From Streptomyces sp. Sge12 (GTDB lineage: Bacteria > Actinomycetota > Actinomycetes > Streptomycetales > Streptomycetaceae), in NCBI RefSeq assembly GCF_002080455.1, contig NZ_CP020555.1, positions 6,748,501-6,812,500 on the forward strand: a stretch of DNA of 64,000 bases, read 5' to 3'. Position numbers and translations under genes: made by a program. This document shows, in pieces, positions 58,628-64,000 of the stretch; positions within the stretch are counted from its first letter, which is position 1, and each line of letters begins with the position of its first letter. The notes under the pieces are model-generated. The model was not told the origin of the DNA, did not search any database, and worked only from the letters and a program-made list of their open reading frames with translations.

Positions 58628-59854
58628 ATGGCAGATGTCACGGGCAAAGCGGTACGGGAAGGTGTGGTCTTGGCATTGCTGTCCTTACCGGTACGGCGCA
58701 TACGGGCACTACGGGGGACGAGCGGGGTCGGATCGGGCCTGCAACGCGCCCAGTCCTTCATGGTCGTGGCCACCCTGCTGTACCGGGCGAGCCATCTGAC
58801 GGTGGGCGCCCTCGCCGTCGCCCAACGCGGCTCCGCATTCCCCCTGCAGTACGCGGGATACGCGGTGGCCCTCGGGCTGAGCGCGCTGACCTACGCCACC
58901 GCCCTGCGGCGCGGCTGGTTCGACCGGCGGCACATCTGGGCGGACGCCCTGGTCGTCGGCTGCGTACTGCCCCTGGCCCTCTGCGCCTGGGGCGGCGTGC
59001 GCGAACCACCCGTGATCGCCTGGGCGATGCTGCTCGGCGGGTCGGCGAGCGCCGTCGCCGCCATCTCCCTCGAACGACTCCACGCCCTCACCGTGATCGC
59101 CCTCCTCGCGATCACCCACTTCATCGGCTACCAGGCGGTCGGCGCGAGCCCCGCCGTGATTCTCGGCCATCTCAACTCCATCGTCTCCTCCGCCGTGATG
59201 ACCTGGCTGTTCCGGTGGTACCTGCTGCGCCAGGGCCGCCTCCTCGACGAGGCCAACGCCCGCGCCGTCGCCGCGGAGTCCCACAAGGCGCGCTACGCCG
59301 AGCGCCTGGAACACCACCGCGCGCTGCACGACACCGTCCTCGCCACCCTGACCACCCTGGCGTCCGGCGCGGTCGACGCCAACGCCCCCGAGGTGCGCCG
59401 GCGCTGCGCGCGCGAAGCCGCGTACCTGCGCCGGCTGATCCAGCAGACCGCCGCGGAGGTCCACCACCGGGAGATCGGCACGGCCCTGGAGGACGCCGTC
59501 TGCTCCGTCGAGAGCCTCCAACTGCGCGTCACCGCCCAGTACCACGACCTGCCGCAGGTGCCGCCCGAGGTCGCCGCCGCCCTGGGCGACGCCGTGCGCG
59601 AGGCCCTGAACAACGTACGGCGCCACGCGGGCACCGGACACGCCTACCTCACCGCCACGCGGGACCCGGACGCACACGGCGGCGCCCTCGTCACCGTGGT
59701 CGACCGGGGGCCCGGATTCGACCCCGAGCGGTGCGTGCCCGGGCTCGGCCTGCGCGGCTCGGTGCACGGCCGGATGGCCGAGGTCGGGGGCCGGGCGACC
59801 GTGGACACCGCTCCCGGCGAGGGCGTACGGGTGGAGCTGAGATGGCCCGGGTGA
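58628..59854 (+). CDS. Two-component sensor histidine kinase (HisKA_3, NarL-type partner)
   Basis: This 408-residue protein has five or six membrane segments in the first ~190 residues, then a dimerisation/phosphoacceptor region with His in 'HHRALHDTVLATLTTL' (about residue 236) and a HATPase region with the N box 'EALNNVRRHAGTG' and 'GPGFDP', 'GLGLRGSVHGRM'. It autophosphorylates on His in response to an unknown membrane signal. ATG 58628 is used; an in-frame GTG lies later. It overlaps the response-regulator gene by 13 bp and forms a classical pair with it. Confidence 0.93.
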   Translation: MADVTGKAVREGVVLALLSLPVRRIRALRGTSGVGSGLQRAQSFMVVATLLYRASHLTVGALAVAQRGSAFPLQYAGYAVALGLSALTYATALRRGWFDRRHIWADALVVGCVLPLALCAWGGVREPPVIAWAMLLGGSASAVAAISLERLHALTVIALLAITHFIGYQAVGASPAVILGHLNSIVSSAVMTWLFRWYLLRQGRLLDEANARAVAAESHKARYAERLEHHRALHDTVLATLTTLASGAVDANAPEVRRRCAREAAYLRRLIQQTAAEVHHREIGTALEDAVCSVESLQLRVTAQYHDLPQVPPEVAAALGDAVREALNNVRRHAGTGHAYLTATRDPDAHGGALVTVVDRGPGFDPERCVPGLGLRGSVHGRMAEVGGRATVDTAPGEGVRVELRWPG

Positions 59855-60516
59855 TCACCGTCTCGGTGGTCGACGACGACCGGATGCTCCTCGACGGCCT
59901 GCGGGCCTGGCTGGCCGGCGTGCCGGAACTGCGGCTCGTGGCGACCGCCGCCACCGTCGGGGAGCTCCTCGGCGCACCGGACGCCCAACTCCCCTACGGA
60001 TTCGGCCGGACCGGGTACGCCCCGCCCGACGTCGTCCTCCTCGACCTGGTCCTGCGCGACGGCTCCGCCCCCACCGACAACATCCGCCGCCTGCTGCGCA
60101 CCGGGAGCCGCGTCCTGATGATCAGCACCGTGCCGGACCGCTCCCGGATCATCGAGGCCGTCCGGGCCGGCGCCGACGGCTACCTGACCAAGGACCACGA
60201 CCTGCCGACCCTGGTCGCCGCCATCAAGGACCTGGCATCGGGCAGCGGCGCCCTCTCCGCGGAGCTCGCCTTCGCCTGCGCCTACGACGACAGCCCCGCA
60301 CGCCCCCGGCTCTCGCCGCGGGAACGGCAGATCCTGCTCGACTACGCCTCCGGACTCACCCTGAAGTCCGCCGCCCGGCGCGCCGGCATCACCGTCCACA
60401 CCGCCAAGGACTACCTGGACCGGGTCAAGGCCAAGTACCAGCAGGCGGGCCGCCCCACCCACACCAAGCTCGATCTGGCCAGGCGGGTACGGGAGGACAG
60501 TCTCGACGCGGGCTGA
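59842..60516 (+). CDS. NarL/FixJ-family response regulator
   Basis: This 224-residue protein has a receiver domain ('VSVVDDDRMLLDGL', phosphoacceptor Asp in 'VVLLDLVL') and a C-terminal LuxR-type helix-turn-helix ('LSPRERQILLDYASGLTLKSAARRAGITVHTAKDYLDRV', abbreviated). It is activated by the adjacent kinase and controls unknown promoters. ATG 59842 overlaps the kinase stop by 13 bp; GTG 59851, overlapping by GTGA, is a plausible alternative start. Confidence 0.93.
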   Translation: MARVITVSVVDDDRMLLDGLRAWLAGVPELRLVATAATVGELLGAPDAQLPYGFGRTGYAPPDVVLLDLVLRDGSAPTDNIRRLLRTGSRVLMISTVPDRSRIIEAVRAGADGYLTKDHDLPTLVAAIKDLASGSGALSAELAFACAYDDSPARPRLSPRERQILLDYASGLTLKSAARRAGITVHTAKDYLDRVKAKYQQAGRPTHTKLDLARRVREDSLDAG

Positions 60517-60623
60517 CCCCCCGCACAAGCCCCCCAAACGGACGGCTACAAGGGGCACCCGCACCACCCCTATCGTCACCCCCGGCGGCGCCTCGGAGGG
60601 CCCGCCGGAAAGGGGACGAGCCG

Positions 60624-63581
60624 GTGTCCATTTTCTGGCCGGCGCTGCCGGAGGACTGTACCGCCGCGGCTCCGAACGGCAGCCCGCACCCCAGACGGGG
60701 CGAACTCATCGGGCGGGGACCGGAGATGGGGCAGATCATGGCCGCGCTGGCCGCCGCCCGGTCCGGCCGCGGGGCGGCGCTCTTCGTCACCGGCGAGCCC
60801 GGGGTGGGCAAGACCCGGCTCGCCGCCGAGGCCCTCGCCATGGCCGCCGAGACGGACATGGTCACGGTACGGGGGCGGGCCAGCGCGGTCGGCCCGCCCG
60901 TCCCCTACCGGCCACTGGTCGAGGCCCTGCTCCTGCTGGCCCGCGCCGGCCTGCTGCCCGAGCCGGACGAACTCGGCCGCTACGGGCCGGTCCTGACCCG
61001 GCTGCTCAGCGGCGCCCGGGCCGCCGACGCCGATGCCGACGCGGCCTCGCACCTCATGGTCGCCGAGACGATGCTGCGCCTGCTCGACGTCGTCGGGGAA
61101 CACCGCGGCTGCCTGCTCGTCCTCGACGACCTGCACGACGCCGACCCCGGAACCCTGGCGGTCCTCGAATACCTCCTCGACAACCTCGCGCAGCAACCGG
61201 CCGTCCTGCTCCTCGTCACCGGGTGCGCACCCTGCGAAGCAGCCGAGCTGACCACCCGGGCCCGGCTGCGCGGAGCCGCCGCCGTGCTCGAACTCGACCC
61301 CCTCAGCCGCCCCGACGTGCACCTGCTCATCGCCGCCGAACTGCGCGTCCCCCCGGCCGAGGTCTGCCCCGACCTCGTCCACCGTGCGGTGGACAGCAGC
61401 GCCGGAATCCCCTTCGTCGTCAAGGAACTCGTCCACGACCTCGGCGGCCGCCCCGCCCACCACGGCCCGCGGACCCCCTCCGTACCGCCCACCGTCGCGG
61501 ACGACGTCCGGCGCCGCACCGGGCGCCTCGGCCCGCTCGGCGGGGAACTCCTCGGCATGGCCGCCCTGTTCGGCCACCGCTTCCCCCTGCCCGTACTGGA
61601 GCGCGCCCTCGGCCGCGACCACGCCGAGCTGTCCGCGGTACTGCGCGCCGCGGTCGCCTCGTACCTGATCACGCCGGAGGGGCCGGGCGCCCAGTGGTAC
61701 ACCTTCCGCCACCGGCTGGTCGCCGAGGTCCTGCTGGACGACCTCGGCCCGGGGGAGCGGGCAGGACACCTGCGCCGGGCGGCCCGCGCGCTCACCGACC
61801 TGCACCCCGCCCTGCCCGGCACCTGGTGCGAGCACGCCGCCCTGCTGCACGAGCACGCCGGCGACACCCCGGAAGCCATCCGCCTGTACTGCGAGGCGGC
61901 CGGCCGCGCGACCGGCGAGGGCACCGCGGACCGGGCGGTGGAACTGCTCACCCGGGCCCACCGGCTCGTCGAACCCGGCACCGCACCCGAACTGCACGCC
62001 ACGGTGCTGGAGCGGCTGCTCGACGCCGTCGCCCGCTCTGCGCGGTTCGACCGGCTGCCCGCGCCCGCCGCCATCCTGGACACCCTCGGCGGCGACGGCG
62101 GCGAACACGACATCCCCGCCCAGCGGCGGGCCGCACTGCACGCCCGGCTCAGCGACATCGCCACCCTCACCGGCCGCCCCGCGGAAGCCCTGTGGCACCT
62201 CGACATCGCCCGCTCACTGCTCGGCGGCCACCCCGCCGACCAGTACGCCGCCCTCGTGGACCTCTGCGCCGTACAGGTGGAACTGAGCCGGCTCGCCCCC
62301 GACCGGCTGCGCACCGCCACCCGCTACGCCCACCGGGCCCTGGAGGCCGCCCAGCGCGTCGACCTGCCGGACGTGGCCTGCCGCGCGCTGCTGCTGCTCG
62401 GCCAACTGGCCCGGGAACAGGACGAGCCGACGGCCGCCGCCCACTTCCGAAGGGCCCGCGCCATCGCCCTCGCACGCCGGCTCCCCGTACCGCGGATGGC
62501 CGCCGACGTGCACCTGGCCACCGTGGTCGCGAGCCACGACGGCCACCCCGCCCGGATCGAAGCGGCCCGGCAGGAGGCCCTGCGCATGGGCCTGCTGCCG
62601 CTGGCCCACGAGACGGGCTTCGTCCTCGCCCTGGACCGCATCCAGCACGGCCGGTTCGACGAGGCCCGCGACCGGATACGCGAGGCCGCGGCCGACGCCT
62701 CACGGCTCGGACTGGGCCGCCCCCTGGCCATGCTGCGGCTCGCCGACGCCGTACGGTACGCGCACCAGGGCCGCCGCGCCGAGATGCGCGGGGCGCTGGA
62801 GCGACTGGCCCCGCTGCTGGACGCCGCGCCCGGCGTCCGCGCGATGTCGTACGGGCTGGCCCGGGCGTTCTGCTCGCTGCTGGAGGAGCGGCCCGAGGCG
62901 GCCGGACAGGAGTTCGCCCAGGCACTCGCCTACGACGCGGAGAACCCCGCGCTGGGCGACTTCGGCAAGCACGGCATCGTCCTGCTGCTCGGCGTCCTCG
63001 ACGGCCGGATGGGGCGGCGCCACCACACCGAGGTCGCGCGGGCGAGCATCAGCGGGACCCGCTGGAACCACCAGTTCACCGGCCTCGCGGACGCCGTGCT
63101 GCTCGGCCGCGAGGGCCGCCCCGACGAGGCGACGGCCGCCGCGGGCAAGGCACTGGAGGCCGCCGCACTCTTCCCCGTCGCACGCCGGCTGTCCCTGCGC
63201 CTGGTCGCGCAGGCCGCGTACGAGGACGGCTGGGGCACGCCCGTCGCCTGGCTGCGCGAGGCGGAGGAGTACTTCCACGGCGCGGGCCTCCAGGCCGTCG
63301 CCGGCGCCAGCCGGGCCCTGCTGCGCGGCATGGGCGCATCGGTCCGGCAACGGCGCACGGGCACCGAACGGGTCCCGCCGGACCTGCGCCGGTGCGGGAT
63401 CACCGTCCGGGAGTTCGAGGTGGCCCGGCTGGTCGCCGAACGGATCAGCAACAAGGACATCGCCGGAAGGCTGCACATCTCGCTGCGCACCGTCGAGAAG
63501 CACGTGGCGAACCTCCTGCAGAAGACCGGCCACCCGAACCGGACGGCCTTCGCGAGCGCCGCCCGCGACCTGGTCGCCTGA
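60624..63581 (+). CDS. Large LuxR-family (LAL) transcriptional regulator
   Basis: This 985-residue protein fits the LAL group: an N-terminal AAA/STAND ATPase with Walker A 'GEPGVGKTRLAAEAL' (about residues 57-72) and Walker B 'LLVLDDLHDADP', a long TPR-like helical middle, and a C-terminal LuxR helix-turn-helix ('ITVREFEVARLVAERISNKDIAGRLHISLRTVEKHVANLL', abbreviated). LALs often activate natural-product or sugar-use genes. GTG 60624 is the apparent start. It stands alone, after the two-component pair. Its targets are not evident. Confidence 0.93.
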   Translation: MSIFWPALPEDCTAAAPNGSPHPRRGELIGRGPEMGQIMAALAAARSGRGAALFVTGEPGVGKTRLAAEALAMAAETDMVTVRGRASAVGPPVPYRPLVEALLLLARAGLLPEPDELGRYGPVLTRLLSGARAADADADAASHLMVAETMLRLLDVVGEHRGCLLVLDDLHDADPGTLAVLEYLLDNLAQQPAVLLLVTGCAPCEAAELTTRARLRGAAAVLELDPLSRPDVHLLIAAELRVPPAEVCPDLVHRAVDSSAGIPFVVKELVHDLGGRPAHHGPRTPSVPPTVADDVRRRTGRLGPLGGELLGMAALFGHRFPLPVLERALGRDHAELSAVLRAAVASYLITPEGPGAQWYTFRHRLVAEVLLDDLGPGERAGHLRRAARALTDLHPALPGTWCEHAALLHEHAGDTPEAIRLYCEAAGRATGEGTADRAVELLTRAHRLVEPGTAPELHATVLERLLDAVARSARFDRLPAPAAILDTLGGDGGEHDIPAQRRAALHARLSDIATLTGRPAEALWHLDIARSLLGGHPADQYAALVDLCAVQVELSRLAPDRLRTATRYAHRALEAAQRVDLPDVACRALLLLGQLAREQDEPTAAAHFRRARAIALARRLPVPRMAADVHLATVVASHDGHPARIEAARQEALRMGLLPLAHETGFVLALDRIQHGRFDEARDRIREAAADASRLGLGRPLAMLRLADAVRYAHQGRRAEMRGALERLAPLLDAAPGVRAMSYGLARAFCSLLEERPEAAGQEFAQALAYDAENPALGDFGKHGIVLLLGVLDGRMGRRHHTEVARASISGTRWNHQFTGLADAVLLGREGRPDEATAAAGKALEAAALFPVARRLSLRLVAQAAYEDGWGTPVAWLREAEEYFHGAGLQAVAGASRALLRGMGASVRQRRTGTERVPPDLRRCGITVREFEVARLVAERISNKDIAGRLHISLRTVEKHVANLLQKTGHPNRTAFASAARDLVA

Positions 63582-63608
63582 CGGGCCCGACCGGCAGCAC
63601 ACCACGGG

Positions 63609-64000
63609 CTACGAGAGCCGGGCCAGCGGGTGCCGGGCCGCCAGGGTCACCACCCGGTCGAAACGTCCGTCGAGGTCCTCGTCCCCGTGGTGCACCACCA
63701 GCAGGGCCCGCCCCGCGGTCCGCTCGCGCAGCAGCCCGAACACCAGCTCCCTGCCGCGGTCGTCGAGGTTCGCGAAGGGCTCGTCGGCGAGGTACGCGTC
63801 CGCGTCCTCGCACAGGAGCGCGGCCACCGCGACGCGCTGGCGCTGGCCGGAGGACAGCTCCGAGGGCAGCCGGCCGGCCTGCGCCCCGAGGTCCAGCGCC
63901 GCGCGTAGCCGCTCGTCGGGGACGAGGTCGCGCACCGGCAGCGGAGGCAGGTTCACCGGGGCGGTCAGGCTCGCCACCCGGGGCGGCAGGGTGACCGACC
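63609..64000 (-). CDS. ABC transporter ATP-binding protein, N-terminal part cut by window edge
   Basis: The frame is open from 64000 to the TAG at 63609-63611, covering about the last 130 residues of an ABC ATPase: signature 'LSSGQRQRVAVAALL', Walker B/D-loop 'AYLADEPFANLDDRG' and the H-loop 'LLVVHHGDE'. Walker A lies outside the window. The ATPase drives a transporter whose membrane subunit is not visible. The substrate is unknown. It is convergent with the LAL gene (27 bp between stops). Confidence 0.9.
   Translation of the reverse strand, partial: SVTLPPRVASLTAPVNLPPLPVRDLVPDERLRAALDLGAQAGRLPSELSSGQRQRVAVAALLCEDADAYLADEPFANLDDRGRELVFGLLRERTAGRALLVVHHGDEDLDGRFDRVVTLAARHPLARLS

Noticed and set aside
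1..64000. tRNA, rRNA, riboswitch or phage genes
   Set aside because: I saw no tRNA-like cloverleaf, rRNA segment, capsid, portal or integrase gene. A tRNAscan or Infernal run would be decisive, so absence is not proven.

Overview
The window is high-GC actinomycete DNA (roughly 70% G+C by eye, C-ending codons, GTG/TTG starts, 4-bp stop/start overlaps). The gene content is typical of Streptomyces or a close relative: a gamma-butyrolactone (AfsA/ScbR-type) signalling cassette, a StrR-like activator, LitR/LitS light regulators, MmyB-type XRE regulators and a Tat-exported BBE oxidase. No rRNA, CRISPR array or complete insertion sequence was seen. All statements come from reading the sequence; no search was run.

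Layout. (1) 1-9.9 kb: accessory genes. These are a truncated secreted DNRLRE-type protein, a TetR regulator, a secreted M19-like hydrolase with a discoidin domain, a secreted beta-lactamase-fold hydrolase with a divergent XRE regulator, an FAD monooxygenase with a divergent TetR regulator around a perfect 34-bp palindrome, and a YjdM-like zinc-ribbon protein. (2) 10-34 kb: the most unusual region. It holds an AfsA-like butyrolactone synthase, a ScbR-like receptor, an NAD-epimerase, phosphomannomutase, an IS701-like protein that seems to lack catalytic residues, a second ScbR-like regulator, GalU and a StrR-like activator. Then come MFS exporters, an SDR, a bicovalent flavin oxidase, a WecB-like epimerase, a two-gene aldos-2-ulose dehydratase-like pair (cupin plus beta-propeller), a membrane acyltransferase, an XRE regulator, a second near-identical MFS exporter, an alpha/beta hydrolase, an unknown protein and an LLM flavin oxidoreductase. 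Two matching ARE-like operators sit in front of the two ScbR-type modules. I read this as a hormone-controlled gene set for making and exporting a sugar-derived metabolite. The product is not known.

(3) 34-38.6 kb: a tyrosine phosphatase, a membrane protein of unknown function, a cupin, an inositol-monophosphatase-family protein and an ArsB/SLC13 permease. (4) 38.8-44.7 kb: a 1956-residue TIR / degenerate phosphoesterase / NACHT / pentapeptide / WD40 protein with the architecture of a STAND-type immune sensor. (5) 44.7-48.7 kb: an isochorismatase-type hydrolase divergent from a GlxA-type regulator, then a SigK/RskA pair divergent from a fasciclin lipoprotein, as in the mycobacterial SigK regulon.

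(6) 48.8-58.5 kb: a light/oxidative-stress module. It has an NAD-binding DUF2867 protein, a photolyase, the B12-type photoreceptor repressor LitR and, divergently, the sigma factor LitS heading a tightly overlapping operon of a flavin amine oxidase, DUF1365, a cyclopropane-fatty-acid-synthase-like methyltransferase, DUF1295 and an alpha/beta hydrolase. This probably remodels membrane fatty acids under light. (7) 58.6-64 kb: a two-component pair, a large LuxR (LAL) regulator and the truncated C-terminal part of an ABC ATPase.
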